Shown: piece after piece, positions 18,601-27,175 of the stretch
Layout: every line of letters begins with the position of its first letter
Numbering within the stretch: the first letter of the stretch is position 1
Source: Thiothrix sp.
Lineage (GTDB): Bacteria; Pseudomonadota; Gammaproteobacteria; Thiotrichales; Thiotrichaceae
Length of the DNA stretch: 64,000 nucleotides
NCBI GenBank assembly: GCA_008015155.1
Contig: SSFA01000003.1
Span: 1-64,000, forward strand
Reading direction: 5' to 3'
Made by a program: the position numbers and the translations under genes
The notes under the pieces: generated by a model
Told to the model about the DNA's origin: nothing
What the model saw: the letters and a program-made list of their open reading frames with translations, nothing else
Database searches by the model: none

Positions 18601-20265
18601 ATGAAATCCATCACTCGCTTATTGCGCCTTTGGACTATTCAACGAGTGTTCATCCGCCACGGGCTGGATGAACTGGTTTTGAGTATTCCCCTATTTCGTC
18701 CAGTTGCTTTTATTTATCATTTGTTTCCTTGGAATTGGCAGCGCCAACATCAGGAATTAGCTCCACGTGGTGAACGCATTCGTTTGTCTTTAGAAGAGCT
18801 AGGGCCTATTTTTATTAAGTTTGGGCAAATGCTCTCCACACGCCACGATTTAATGCCAGATGATATTGCAAGCGAACTCACGCGTTTACAAGATCGAGTC
18901 CCGCCATTTTCTAGCCTCGAAGCCCGTCAACTGATTGAAAAAGCCTATGGTCGACCTGTTACTGAAGTCTTCCAACACTTTGAAACCGATCCTATGGCTT
19001 CTGCCTCTATTGCTCAAGTGCATGCTGCTCAGCTTTGGGATGGCAAAGAAGTCGTAGTCAAAGTCTTGCGTCCGGGGATTGAAAAGGTTATTCGCCAAGA
19101 CATTGCTGTCATGTATCTATTGGCTGAACTAGTTCAGCGCTATTGGAAAGATGCACGGCGCTTACGCCCGGTTGAGATTGTCGCTGAATACGAAAAAACC
19201 ATTTTCGACGAATTAGATTTAATGCGTGAAGCTGCCAATGCTAGCCAAGTGCGGCGAAACTTCGAAAATGATCCAACCCTTTATGTTCCCGAAGTTTATT
19301 GGAACTACACCCATACCAATGTGATGGTGATGGAGCGTATCTATGGCATTCCGGTAGGGGACATTAAACGCCTGAAAGAATTAGGGGTGAACTTTAAGCG
19401 CTTAGGTGAATTGGGCGTTGAAGTCTTTTTTACTCAAGTTTTTCGGCATAATTTTTTCCATGCGGATATGCATCCGGGGAATATTTTTGTCGATGCCACT
19501 CGCCCAAATGAACCGCAATATATGGCTGTTGATTTTGGGATTGTGGGCACACTCACTCCAGAAGATAAACGTTATTTAGCTGAAAACTTCTATGCATTTT
19601 TCAATCGTGATTACAAACGAGTGGCCGAATTGCATGTGGAGTCTGGCTGGGTTCCACCTAATACACGTGTGGATGAATTTGAATCAGCGATTCGCTCAGT
19701 CTGTGAGCCAATTTTTAATTTACCGATTAAAGATATTTCTTTTGGTAACTTTTTGCTGCGCTTGTTTCAAACCGCACGGCGCTTCAATATGGAAGTTCAG
19801 CCCCAATTAGTACTGCTACAAAAAACGCTGTTAAATATTGAAGGCTTAGGCCGACAGCTCTACCCTGACCTCGATCTATGGTCAACGGCTAAGCCTTTTA
19901 TTGAACGTTGGATGGATGAACAAGTGGGAGTCAGAGCACTCTTCAATGGAGTAAAGGTCAATCTGCCCAAACTCTTAGAGAATCTGCCCTATATGCCTAA
20001 CCTCTTACATGATGTATTAAAGCAAGCCACCAACCAGCAGCTCAAACTACAGTGGGAATCGAAACAGATCGAAAGCTTACGCAAAGAAGCTCACCATGCA
20101 CAAACCAAACTACATCTCATCCTTGCAGGTGGGAGCTTATTGGTCGGCGGAGCATTAGCTTTAAATACACCCATTCCTTTAAATGACTCAGCTATTCTAT
20201 TATTAACTGGCAGTTTAATGATTATTGGGATTGGCTTAATTAGTTATGGCCTAATTAAACGTTAA
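18601..20265 (+). CDS. ubiB: UbiB family protein kinase-like ubiquinone biosynthesis factor
   Basis: A 554-residue atypical kinase-like ATPase (ABC1/ADCK family) needed for ubiquinone synthesis, thought to help extract or present lipid intermediates. The family-specific [16 protein letters not shown] is at 73-88 (the KxGQ motif), with the lysine/alanine-rich nucleotide loop at [10 protein letters not shown] and the metal/catalytic segment [11 protein letters not shown] followed by VDFGIVG. Two hydrophobic helices at about 505-525 and 528-550 anchor the C-terminus in the inner membrane. ubiE and ubiJ, its usual partners, are not in the window; the upstream neighbour is a DUF2058 gene. Confidence 0.94.
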   Translation: MKSITRLLRLWTIQRVFIRHGLDELVLSIPLFRPVAFIYHLFPWNWQRQHQELAPRGERIRLSLEELGPIFIKFGQMLSTRHDLMPDDIASELTRLQDRVPPFSSLEARQLIEKAYGRPVTEVFQHFETDPMASASIAQVHAAQLWDGKEVVVKVLRPGIEKVIRQDIAVMYLLAELVQRYWKDARRLRPVEIVAEYEKTIFDELDLMREAANASQVRRNFENDPTLYVPEVYWNYTHTNVMVMERIYGIPVGDIKRLKELGVNFKRLGELGVEVFFTQVFRHNFFHADMHPGNIFVDATRPNEPQYMAVDFGIVGTLTPEDKRYLAENFYAFFNRDYKRVAELHVESGWVPPNTRVDEFESAIRSVCEPIFNLPIKDISFGNFLLRLFQTARRFNMEVQPQLVLLQKTLLNIEGLGRQLYPDLDLWSTAKPFIERWMDEQVGVRALFNGVKVNLPKLLENLPYMPNLLHDVLKQATNQQLKLQWESKQIESLRKEAHHAQTKLHLILAGGSLLVGGALALNTPIPLNDSAILLLTGSLMIIGIGLISYGLIKR

Positions 20266-20267
20266 AG

Positions 20268-20495
20268 CTATTTCCATTTACGCGCTAATTCCATGCCTAA
20301 AGTGAATAAGCCTGTTGTTAAGGCGGTATTCTTTTTTGAAGCACGGTGAAATAAGAAACCACCCACTAAGCCAATACCAATGACTGGCCAAGGATTCTTA
20401 CGCAATGGCTCTAAATAATCAATTTGGGCAACGCTAGCACGTAAGCGCGCTTTAGCTTCTGCTACGGTTTGCGGTTTAGTGTAATTGCGTACCAT
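20268..20495 (-). CDS. YqjK-like small membrane protein
   Basis: A 75-residue protein with a basic N-terminus and one hydrophobic helix (about 38-52, IGIGLVGGFLFH). It resembles the third member of the yqjD-yqjE-yqjK stress operon of enterobacteria in position and size; sequence similarity is only moderate. A perfect AGGAGGT site precedes the ATG, and the gene overlaps the end of the upstream yqjE-like gene by 34 bases. It converges on ubiB with only 2 bases between stops. Confidence 0.65.
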   Translation of the reverse strand: MVRNYTKPQTVAEAKARLRASVAQIDYLEPLRKNPWPVIGIGLVGGFLFHRASKKNTALTTGLFTLGMELARKWK

Positions 20496-20743
20496 CCAAC
20501 ACCTCCTGCTAAACCAAAGCCTAAAACAGCTGTGAATAAATAGACACTAGGTTCTTGCCAATATTGAATGAGAAAATAATAAAAGGAAGCCATTAATAAA
20601 AAAAGGCTTCCTAAAGATAGCATCGCAGCTACTGTTATCATCAAAGAAATAATGAGAGTTTTCAAGGCTTTCTGCCGCAGCAATCGCCCTTCCGCTTCTA
20701 TTAAATCAAAAATACTAATAACAGCTTCTGTGAGTGCTTTCAT
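20462..20743 (-). CDS. yqjE: YqjE-like inner membrane protein (holin superfamily III/DUF1469)
   Basis: A 93-residue integral membrane protein with two hydrophobic helices (about 28-53 and 60-83). Its N-terminal amphipathic segment ALTEAVISIFDLIEAEGRLL is typical of DUF1469 (phage holin superfamily III) proteins. Despite the domain name there is no phage context here: it is the middle gene of a yqjD-yqjE-yqjK-like set. In E. coli the operon is induced in stationary phase and YqjD tethers ribosomes to the membrane; a helper role is inferred from that. Confidence 0.78.
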   Translation of the reverse strand: MKALTEAVISIFDLIEAEGRLLRQKALKTLIISLMITVAAMLSLGSLFLLMASFYYFLIQYWQEPSVYLFTAVLGFGLAGGVGWYAITLNRKP

Positions 20744-20764
20744 AGATTCTCTAACCAGTTTAAA

Positions 20765-21079
20765 TTAGTTATTTTTACCACTTAGTAAGCGTGATAAGAC
20801 AAAACCAACACCGAAAGCAATACCTAAGCTAGCTAAAGGGTTAGCTTTAACATATTTACCAACTTCTTCAACACCATCACTGCTGGCATCTTGAATCTGT
20901 TGAGCTTTTTGTCGTGCTACATCTTTATAATCTTCTAATTCACTAGCGAGTTTATCTGATAATTTAGCTGCTTTGGCTTCGCCTTTATCTTTTAAAGATT
21001 CTAGCAACTCCGCCACTTGCGATTTCATTTTTTCAAACTCAGCCTGCACATCAAACTCAGCATCTTGTGGTTTAGCCAT
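20765..21079 (-). CDS. yqjD: DUF883 family protein (YqjD/ElaB-like)
   Basis: A 104-residue tail-anchored protein of the ElaB/YqjD/DUF883 family. It has a long charged helix (FEKMKSQVAELLESLKDKG) then a C-terminal glycine-rich membrane anchor, ANPLASLGIAFGVGFVLSRLL, the family signature. In E. coli, YqjD binds 70S/100S ribosomes through its soluble part and holds them at the inner membrane in stationary phase. It is the first gene of a three-gene leftward operon. A GGAGATTACTC site precedes the ATG. Confidence 0.88.
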   Translation of the reverse strand: MAKPQDAEFDVQAEFEKMKSQVAELLESLKDKGEAKAAKLSDKLASELEDYKDVARQKAQQIQDASSDGVEEVGKYVKANPLASLGIAFGVGFVLSRLLSGKNN

Positions 21080-21208
21080 GAGTAATCTCCTTATGAGTCA
21101 TTGAAAAATTTTGATTACTTTATATACCTTACAACAAAATTCACAATAAGCTAGAAAACCATTTTAATTGAAAGCTTAATTGCCAGTTAGCGCTGAAAAT
21201 TTGCAGTA

Positions 21209-21236
21209 ACTGCTTATCACACCCAAGATAAGCAGT
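21209..21236 (-). terminator. Hairpin downstream of ureG
   Basis: Perfect 10-bp stem ACTGCTTATC/GATAAGCAGT with an 8-base loop, 35 bases after the ureG stop. No T-tract follows on the minus strand, so it may be a pause or RNA-protecting hairpin rather than an intrinsic terminator. Confidence 0.45.
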
Positions 21237-21270
21237 GCTTATTGCCAAGAAGTATAGAACAGCTTTTAAG

Positions 21271-21882
21271 TTAGTGTGCAGTCAACATGCCACGCTCAAC
21301 AATAAAGTCGATAATCGTTGATAAACCGAGCTTTTCTTTTAGATTAGAGAACACAAACGGCCGCTCCCCACGCATACGCTTGCTATCGCTTTCCATCACG
21401 TCCAAGGATGCACCCACATAAGGCGCCAGATCAATCTTATTAATCACCAGTAAATCTGAACGGGTAATGCCGGGGCCACCTTTACGCGGGATTTTTTCGC
21501 CTTCAGCGACATCAATCACGTAAATAGTCAAGTCAGCCAATTCTGGGCTAAAGGTTGCAGAAAGATTATCGCCGCCACTTTCAATAAAAATCACATCCAA
21601 ATCAGGAAAACGTGCTTGTAAATCCTCCACCGCCGCGAGATTCATGGAGGCATCTTCGCGAATGGCCGTATGCGGACAGCCACCCGTTTCCACCCCAACA
21701 ATTCGCTCTACCGGTAAGGCCTCACTACGCATTAAAAACTGTGCATCTTCTTTGGTATAAATATCATTGGTGACTACAGCAATTTCATACTCATCCCGCA
21801 TAGCTTTGCATAAAGCATCTAATAAGGCGGTTTTTCCAGAACCGACTGGCCCACCCACTCCGACTCTTAATGGATTTGACAT
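21271..21882 (-). CDS. ureG: Urease accessory GTPase UreG
   Basis: A 203-residue SIMIBI-class GTPase that drives nickel delivery to apo-urease with UreD, UreF and UreE. P-loop GPVGSGKT is at 11-18; the nickel-binding CPH motif (C69, P70, H71) lies in TGGCPHTAI; the switch segment [17 protein letters not shown] and guanine motif NKIDLAP are present. Length is normal. It lies 18 bases downstream of ureF in the ureE-ureF-ureG unit, about 9 kb from the structural urease genes. Confidence 0.97.
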   Translation of the reverse strand: MSNPLRVGVGGPVGSGKTALLDALCKAMRDEYEIAVVTNDIYTKEDAQFLMRSEALPVERIVGVETGGCPHTAIREDASMNLAAVEDLQARFPDLDVIFIESGGDNLSATFSPELADLTIYVIDVAEGEKIPRKGGPGITRSDLLVINKIDLAPYVGASLDVMESDSKRMRGERPFVFSNLKEKLGLSTIIDFIVERGMLTAH

Positions 21883-21900
21883 AGCATTGAAGTCCTTGAT

Positions 21901-22575
21901 TTAAGATCTAAATAAGCGTGTATATTGTGTTTCGTGACGACTACTCGCAATTGCTAAAGCGGGCAAAGCTGCACCGATTTCTTCATCTGGCAAGCTTAAG
22001 CCGCGCTCAACGACGGTTAGTAGCAAAGGTGTCATTTGATGCAAAACTTTCTGCCCTTGAGTTTGCCCAAGAGGAATAATTTTCACTGCAGATAGCACTA
22101 AATTTTCTAGCCAACTCCAAGCATAACCATAGGCTGCTTGCTCAAGCGGTACTTGCCAATAGGCGCTGGCTAAAGCAAAGGCTGCCACTTGGCTTTGACT
22201 CAGCAGTGGTTTATGCATAGCCGCTTGGGGGATGTCTAAAGCAATCAATAAATCAGTCAGTGCGCGCCCACGATTTTTTTCTTCAAGCAACAGCTCACTG
22301 GTTTCACGACTCGCATTAGAGATCGCAATCCAAGCCTCCAGTGCCTGCATATCCTCAGTTTGCCAAGCTTGATAGCAACGTTTAAGCAGGGGCAATTCAA
22401 CATGTAGAATACTGCCATTGAGCTGACTGTCTAACCAAGCTTGCAAAGATGTAGCATCTTTAATCCAAGCTATCTCAACCGCCCATTCAATGCCTTGTGA
22501 ATAGGTGAAGGAGCCAATCGGCAAAGTGGGGCTAATCAAATGCATCAGCCGTAATAGCGCTAACTGCTCAGTCAT
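21901..22575 (-). CDS. ureF: Urease accessory protein UreF
   Basis: An all-helical chaperone of about 224 residues that couples UreG to the UreD-urease complex during nickel insertion. The diagnostic N-terminal stretch LLRLMHLISPTLPIGSFTYS is present, as is the C-terminal helix bundle ending in SSRHETQYTRLFRS, the family's C-terminus. The ATG at 22575 is chosen because the protein then begins MTEQLALLRLM; the frame is open further upstream only through the histidine-rich tail of ureE. It overlaps ureE by 8 bases, so it is likely translated by coupling, as no ribosome site is visible. Confidence 0.95.
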   Translation of the reverse strand: MTEQLALLRLMHLISPTLPIGSFTYSQGIEWAVEIAWIKDATSLQAWLDSQLNGSILHVELPLLKRCYQAWQTEDMQALEAWIAISNASRETSELLLEEKNRGRALTDLLIALDIPQAAMHKPLLSQSQVAAFALASAYWQVPLEQAAYGYAWSWLENLVLSAVKIIPLGQTQGQKVLHQMTPLLLTVVERGLSLPDEEIGAALPALAIASSRHETQYTRLFRS

Positions 22576-23044
22576 GGCTATGAGCATGTGCACCATGTGA
22601 GTGTTGATGACTATGCCCTGTTGAATAAGCACCTGCTTCTGGCTCGAAGGTGGCTTGCTCCACGACTACCTTTAAGCCCAAGCCTAGTAGCATGTCATCT
22701 AAGACATGATCATGCAGATAGCGTAAGCGGCCATCTCGGATTTCTAAAGCGACGTGGCGATTGCCTAAGTGATAACAAGCTCGCGCCAATAACAGGCGAT
22801 CTGCGCAATATAAAGTAGAGACTGTTTCTAAAGCCGCTTGGATTTTTACTAGCTCGCCATTTTCGGCTTTGAGGACATCTCCATCCTGTAAACTAGCACC
22901 GCGCGCTAGAAATAAACCTGCATCGCCTCCCTGATCTAAGGTCACGCGCTGGCGGCTAATAATTCGGCGCTCATAGGGTAAGGTCAGGGTATGCTTTGCA
23001 GCAGAAACTTGTTGAGGAGAAAGAATTTCAATTAACTTTAGCAT
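22568..23044 (-). CDS. ureE: Urease accessory nickel metallochaperone UreE
   Basis: A nickel-binding chaperone of about 158 residues. It has an N-terminal peptide-binding domain (LTLPYERRIISRQRVTLDQG), a central metal-binding domain with YHLGNRHVALE (interface histidine) and a C-terminal histidine-rich tail, about 8 histidines in the last 20 residues (HSHQHSHGAHAHSHD). Such a tail stores or sequesters extra nickel. The ATG at 23044 has AGGG at suitable spacing; a GTG two codons upstream (23050) is the alternative. It is the first gene of ureEFG, preceded by a 200-base gap holding two inverted repeats. Confidence 0.95.
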   Translation of the reverse strand: MLKLIEILSPQQVSAAKHTLTLPYERRIISRQRVTLDQGGDAGLFLARGASLQDGDVLKAENGELVKIQAALETVSTLYCADRLLLARACYHLGNRHVALEIRDGRLRYLHDHVLDDMLLGLGLKVVVEQATFEPEAGAYSTGHSHQHSHGAHAHSHD

Positions 23045-23070
23045 GAACACACCCTAGAAAATTAAAGCTA

Positions 23071-23103
23071 AGCGCTTTTCAGCAGGTTTCATGCCAAAGC
23101 GCT
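23071..23103. promoter_or_regulatory. Inverted repeat upstream of ureE
   Basis: AGCGCTTT (23071-23078) and AAAGCGCT (23096-23103) form an 8-bp inverted repeat with a 17-base gap, starting 27 bases upstream of the ureE ATG. It could be an operator or a leader hairpin. No regulator is assigned. Confidence 0.35.
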
Positions 23104-23200
23104 AAACTAGGGTTGCTCTTGAAAATTAGCACCAGCAACTAGCAACAAACGCCCCAAGACTAAGCCAACAGCACTAAATAAGTGCAAGCTGACTAAACTA

Positions 23201-23224
23201 GGTACAGCCTATATAGTCTGTACC
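23201..23224. promoter_or_regulatory. 24-bp near-perfect palindrome upstream of ureE
   Basis: GGTACAG (23201-23207) mirrors CTGTACC (23218-23224), and the centre CTATATAG (23209-23216) is itself a palindrome. Only one base pair (23208/23217) breaks symmetry. It lies between the tspO-like stop and ureE, 157-180 bases upstream of the ureE ATG. Operator or terminator are both possible. Confidence 0.5.
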
Positions 23225-23244
23225 CATGTGTTTGAACCTTAAGC

Positions 23245-23727
23245 TTATAAAAGATTAGGATTCATTTGCCAAACAGTGAAATTCAGAAAAGCAGCAAAAC
23301 TTATCCAAGCCAAATAGGGTACTAAGAAAGCTCCAGCCAGCTTATTGAGTCGCCAAAAGCTAATCAGTGTCAACAAAACCAAGCACCACAGGATTGCAAT
23401 CACTAATAAAGCTAGCCCACCCTGATGCCAAGCAAAGAAGGCCCAACTCCATAAAGCATTCACCACTAATTGGCTTAAATAAAGACTTAAAGCAACCCGA
23501 GCTGTGCCGAACCAACCTTGGTTGCGCCAGACTAACCAAGCGGCAAGCCCCATTAGTAAATACAGAACTGACCACACTGGGCCAAAGACTGAAGCAGGTG
23601 GTGCCCAGCTAGGCAAGGCTAAGCTTTGATAAAAACTAGGCGCGGTCATCGACCCCCAAGCACCTATTGCTGCTGCTATAAAAGTTACCGCTAACCAAGC
23701 TAATAAACCGATTCCTTGTCTTAACAT
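23245..23727 (-). CDS. TspO/MBR family tryptophan-rich sensory membrane protein
   Basis: A 160-residue integral membrane protein with five helices, rich in tryptophan, as in the bacterial TspO/peripheral benzodiazepine receptor family. Conserved elements are WYQSLALPSWAPP-like FYQSLALPSWAPPASVFGPV near residues 32-51, VWSVLYLLMGLAAWLVW and LWSWAFFAWHQGGLAL. These proteins bind tetrapyrroles such as haem or protoporphyrin and influence stress or pigment regulation. An AGGAGG site precedes the ATG. It is a separate unit between the ureEFG genes and a lipid kinase gene. Confidence 0.93.
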   Translation of the reverse strand: MLRQGIGLLAWLAVTFIAAAIGAWGSMTAPSFYQSLALPSWAPPASVFGPVWSVLYLLMGLAAWLVWRNQGWFGTARVALSLYLSQLVVNALWSWAFFAWHQGGLALLVIAILWCLVLLTLISFWRLNKLAGAFLVPYLAWISFAAFLNFTVWQMNPNLL

Positions 23728-23800
23728 CGAATCCTCCTAGATAGAAACTTTAAGACTAGTACAACTTAAACTAGCGCATACTATTGAGTTGAGCCCTAGT

Positions 23801-24715
23801 TTAAGTGGCTGAGGTGTTGACTGGTGTCACTACTAATAAAGCATCCGGCACATATCGGTATTCAAGTGGAGTAGTTTGTAAGGTTAACTCTCCATCTAAA
23901 GCCACATAAATACTGCGCTTAGTACGCCGGTTATTAATCGAAACTTTATCAACTAAGCGGCTATCGATATTTTCTGACTTAGCCACAGGCTCTAGACCAC
24001 GAAATACCACATTAAAAATCATTTTAAATAACGATGCATAGCTGGTGGTTTTTAAGATCAAGACATGCAATGCATTTTTACTATCTTTATGTACAGCACC
24101 TAAGCCGGATAAGCTCAAATCACGTTCACGCACCCCTAGAAAAATCAGAGGAGAGCGAATTTTTACCTCGTTCACATATAAACTAGAGCCACGTAAGCGT
24201 AACAAGCCTTTGAATCCTGCCCGAATGCTGGCTAAGCGATAACTCATGGTCTTTTCATACAACTCGCGCACGCGTACAAAATGCACATAAGCCCCTACTG
24301 AGCTGGTATTAAGAAAAATAGCTTGATTCACATAACCCACATCCACAGCAGTGACTTGTGGACTAGTGAATGCTAAGTCAACGGCTGCTTCCAACTCAGT
24401 CGGAATTCCCCAATTGTGCGCAAAATGATTCAGCGTCCCACCGGCTATCACTGCCATTACAGTGTGAGTTCCGACTAAATTAGCGGCAGCTAAGGCTAAA
24501 GTACCATCCCCCCCACAGACTAGAACGCGTGGCGTACCCGCTGCAATTTCTGCTTTGAGAGCCGCACTTAATTTATCCGGTGTTACTTCGTGAATAATTA
24601 AGCGTTCTTGTTTACGTAATTGCTCTAATAAAGCCTGAGCACTACCCGCAGTTGGATTGATAAAGAGCGGTAAACGGCTAGGGAGTGAGTTCAGTGCTTG
24701 AGTTTGAACTTGCAT
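23801..24715 (-). CDS. Diacylglycerol/lipid kinase family protein
   Basis: A 304-residue kinase of the DAGK catalytic fold (YegS/DgkB-like). The nucleotide-binding signature GGDGT is at 68-72 and GGTLNHFAH at 92-100, followed by a beta-sandwich C-terminal domain. It likely phosphorylates diacylglycerol or another lipid at the inner membrane, but the substrate is not determined by sequence. The downstream part ISINNRRTKRSIYVALDGE contains the conserved DGE. It follows the metallophosphoesterase gene by 25 bases on the same strand, so the two probably form an operon. Confidence 0.88.
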   Translation of the reverse strand: MQVQTQALNSLPSRLPLFINPTAGSAQALLEQLRKQERLIIHEVTPDKLSAALKAEIAAGTPRVLVCGGDGTLALAAANLVGTHTVMAVIAGGTLNHFAHNWGIPTELEAAVDLAFTSPQVTAVDVGYVNQAIFLNTSSVGAYVHFVRVRELYEKTMSYRLASIRAGFKGLLRLRGSSLYVNEVKIRSPLIFLGVRERDLSLSGLGAVHKDSKNALHVLILKTTSYASLFKMIFNVVFRGLEPVAKSENIDSRLVDKVSINNRRTKRSIYVALDGELTLQTTPLEYRYVPDALLVVTPVNTSAT

Positions 24716-24740
24716 AGCATGTCCCTGAAATAACGAAGCA

Positions 24741-25553
24741 TTAAATAGAATTCAGGCCAGCAGTCTGCTGCCAGACACCGTTGCTGTATCTAAATTCACG
24801 CTGTTCAGCCACCTGAAATTGCAGTCCATCCCAGCGCATAAACTCAACTTCTAGCTGGGTATGATCGCCGCGAATCACATTAAAGCCATTCGGATTATCC
24901 TCATTCAATCGATTCGAAAAGGTCGTCCCTGAATGCACAATCAACACCCCTTGCACAACCTGCGTATAAGCACTGTGGACATGGCCACTAATCACTATAT
25001 CCAGTCCTACCGGCTGAAATGCATCAAGAGCATGGTTGTGACGTTCGACTAAATCACGATATTCGGACTCTTTCGGTAGCCAAAACGGATGATGAGCAAC
25101 CACTATTTTTAGGCTAGTTTCAGGCACATTTTGTAAGCCTTGTTGCACTGTAGCAATTTGCTGTTTGCTGATGCGCCCACGTGACCAATCAAAATACCAC
25201 CCCGCTGCTCGAGCGGTATTCACTCCTACTAAAGTATAGTCGGGCGTTTTCACCACAGGCTCTAAGGGAGTTTGAATATACTTTTCCCATTTTTTCCACG
25301 GTCGAAAAAAGCGCTCCACTAGATCCGTCGCTGACATATCATGATTGCCCGGAATCACAAAGGCAGGCCAAGGTAAACTTTGCAAAAACTGCTTAGCTGC
25401 TCTGTATTCCTTATCCGTGGCGCGCTGAGTTAGATCACCACTAATAATCACCACATCAGGCCGAATAGCTTGGGTTGCTTTAAACCAGCCTTCAATCACT
25501 TCAGGCTGTTCACGTCCAAAATGTAAATCAGAAATGTGCACAAAGGTAGGCAT
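24741..25553 (-). CDS. Calcineurin-like metallophosphoesterase
   Basis: A 270-residue dinuclear-metal phosphoesterase. All motifs of the superfamily are visible: HISDLHFG (7-14), SGDLTQ (around 39-44), PGNHDM, VVAHHPFW and ISGHVHSA. This arrangement is close to CpdA/YfcE-like phosphodiesterases, but a cyclic-nucleotide substrate cannot be assigned. It has no signal peptide and is presumed cytoplasmic. It is immediately upstream of the lipid kinase, suggesting a shared lipid-phosphate or signalling pathway (inference). Confidence 0.88.
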   Translation of the reverse strand: MPTFVHISDLHFGREQPEVIEGWFKATQAIRPDVVIISGDLTQRATDKEYRAAKQFLQSLPWPAFVIPGNHDMSATDLVERFFRPWKKWEKYIQTPLEPVVKTPDYTLVGVNTARAAGWYFDWSRGRISKQQIATVQQGLQNVPETSLKIVVAHHPFWLPKESEYRDLVERHNHALDAFQPVGLDIVISGHVHSAYTQVVQGVLIVHSGTTFSNRLNEDNPNGFNVIRGDHTQLEVEFMRWDGLQFQVAEQREFRYSNGVWQQTAGLNSI

Positions 25554-25685
25554 AAGAAGCTGCTTGTGGGGCTATGAACACGGCCTGTAGTTATAGCAGC
25601 GTTCTTTAAAACTTATCTAGTAGCCCTACACGCACTAAGCCAGTTAGCTTTTTTGTTAATTGATGAAGAACTTTCCAAGATAAAG

Positions 25686-25709
25686 AAAGAGGCTAATGCT
25701 AGCCTCTTT
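25686..25709 (-). terminator. Intrinsic terminator candidate after the 141-residue membrane protein gene
   Basis: Perfect 10-bp stem AAAGAGGCTA/TAGCCTCTTT with a 4-base loop, 21 bases past the stop at 25730. On the minus strand CTTTATCTT follows. On the plus strand AATAAAAAACC follows, so it fits leftward transcription better. Confidence 0.6.
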
Positions 25710-25729
25710 AATAAAAAACCATTCAATTG

Positions 25730-26155
25730 CTAGACGTGGTTTTCATTTAAACCCCAAACTGGAAAAAGAATTAAAAGGATGAATATCGTATTGAAAACTA
25801 AATTTAAGGCAAACCCAGCAGCAATTGAGCCAATACTATCTATTAAATACCAAGCAATAATAGCCATCTTAAATAATTTAAGAGCATTCAGATTAACCTC
25901 ACGAATGGCTGGGGCAATAATGCCATAACAAATAACGGCTAAGCTCATTAATAATCCAGCCCCCACCACGGAAACCCACTGGACTAAGGGGGTTAATGGC
26001 TGAGCTAATTCACTTAAAGTCCCCGTAGATACCGTAATAAGGAAGCGTGCTGGCCAATTCAAAGCAGTATAGGGTGCTAAGCTCCATAAACAGGCATAAA
26101 AGCCTAACAGAATAGCAACCCCTTGCATTAATTTGGCACGTGTTTCTAAACTCAT
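25730..26155 (-). CDS. Four-helix inner membrane protein of unknown function
   Basis: A 141-residue protein with four predicted membrane helices (about 10-28, 58-78, 92-112 and 114-134) and almost no loops. I do not recognise its family with confidence; size and topology resemble small DUF membrane proteins found near XRE regulators. AAAGGA precedes the ATG. It is divergent from the XRE regulator gene with a 111-base gap, so it is a natural candidate target of that regulator. An intrinsic terminator follows it. Confidence 0.6.
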   Translation of the reverse strand: MSLETRAKLMQGVAILLGFYACLWSLAPYTALNWPARFLITVSTGTLSELAQPLTPLVQWVSVVGAGLLMSLAVICYGIIAPAIREVNLNALKLFKMAIIAWYLIDSIGSIAAGFALNLVFNTIFILLILFPVWGLNENHV

Positions 26156-26266
26156 ATTTTTATCCTTTAACTCTTAACCAAGCCTTGAGTCTAGGTAAGC
26201 TAGAGTAGTGAAACAATTACGTCTGAGGTAAGTGTTTCTGTGTAAAGCCTATGTAATACTTCATGG

Positions 26267-27040
26267 ATGGATACCTCTGTCGGAACCTTATTACGTCAGT
26301 GGCGCCAAGCGCGTCGCTACAGTCAGCTCCAATTAGCTTTGGAATTAGGCATTTCAGGGCGGCATTTATGCTTTCTGGAAACAGGCCGCTCTAAACCTAG
26401 CCGCGAGATGCTGTTAAAAATTGCCTTATTTCTGCTAGTACCTAAAGCTGAACTCAATCAAGCGCTGCTCGCAGCTGGCTATGCGCCTATGTATCCAAGC
26501 TCTGTAGACACAGCTACTAACCTACAGCCAGCTTTGAATGCAATCGAATTAATGCTTAAGCAGCATCTGCCTTATCCCGCTTTTGTCATCAATCAGGACT
26601 GGGATATGGTCAATGCTAATTTAGCAGCTCAGCAGTTATGGCAAGATTTAGGCTATACGACAGCTAATTTTGTTGAAGCGATTATTGAAGATGCTCAAAT
26701 CCAGCAAAAAATAATTAATTGGTTAGAAGTTGCTGAGCATCTTTTACAACGCATCCATCGAGAGCTTTTTAATAATGCCTCATCAGCACGCTTACTTACG
26801 CTTGAGAAAAAATTGGCAAGCTTTATAGAGAATAAAACAAATAAAAATCACCTACTAAACAATTCAATAATTTTAAGTACCCAATTAAAAATAGATGAAA
26901 AAAATCTCGCCTTCTTTTCTATTATAGCGCAATTAAGTTCGGTACAAGACTTAGTTATGAGCGAATATAAAATCGAACTATTTTTTCCAGCTGATGAGAC
27001 TACTCGCTTATTTTATGAGAAGCCAATGAAGAAGAGTTAA
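26267..27040 (+). CDS. XRE-family regulator with MmyB-like ligand-binding domain
   Basis: A 257-residue transcriptional regulator. The N-terminal Cro/C1 helix-turn-helix (about 8-65) contains SQLQLALELGISGRHLCFLE, and the remaining 170 residues match the MmyB-like PAS-related domain: YPAFVINQDWDMVNANLAA and, near the end, EYKIELFFPADE. MmyB-type proteins in actinobacteria bind fatty-acid-like ligands. It is complete at the C-terminus. Only 111 bases separate it from the divergent membrane protein gene. The C-terminal half is more A+T-rich than the first half. Confidence 0.85.
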   Translation: MDTSVGTLLRQWRQARRYSQLQLALELGISGRHLCFLETGRSKPSREMLLKIALFLLVPKAELNQALLAAGYAPMYPSSVDTATNLQPALNAIELMLKQHLPYPAFVINQDWDMVNANLAAQQLWQDLGYTTANFVEAIIEDAQIQQKIINWLEVAEHLLQRIHRELFNNASSARLLTLEKKLASFIENKTNKNHLLNNSIILSTQLKIDEKNLAFFSIIAQLSSVQDLVMSEYKIELFFPADETTRLFYEKPMKKS

Positions 27041-27175
27041 ACCTTTAAAAATAAATATTTTTTTCCAAGTAGTTATAAGTTTTAAAAACCTTCTTAAAAT
27101 TAATTATTAACTCACTAAAAGCTGATAATAAAAAAATACCAGCTCAAGTATAAAATTATGATTATCAGCAGTAGC

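Noticed and set aside
20462..20743. Holin-like protein as a sign of prophage
   Set aside because: The domain name is misleading: the gene belongs to a yqjD-yqjE-yqjK-like set, and no phage structural, integrase or lysis genes are near.
27121..27169. GCTGATAAT/ATTATCAGC inverted repeat
   Set aside because: A 31-base loop in very A+T-rich DNA makes a chance match likely.
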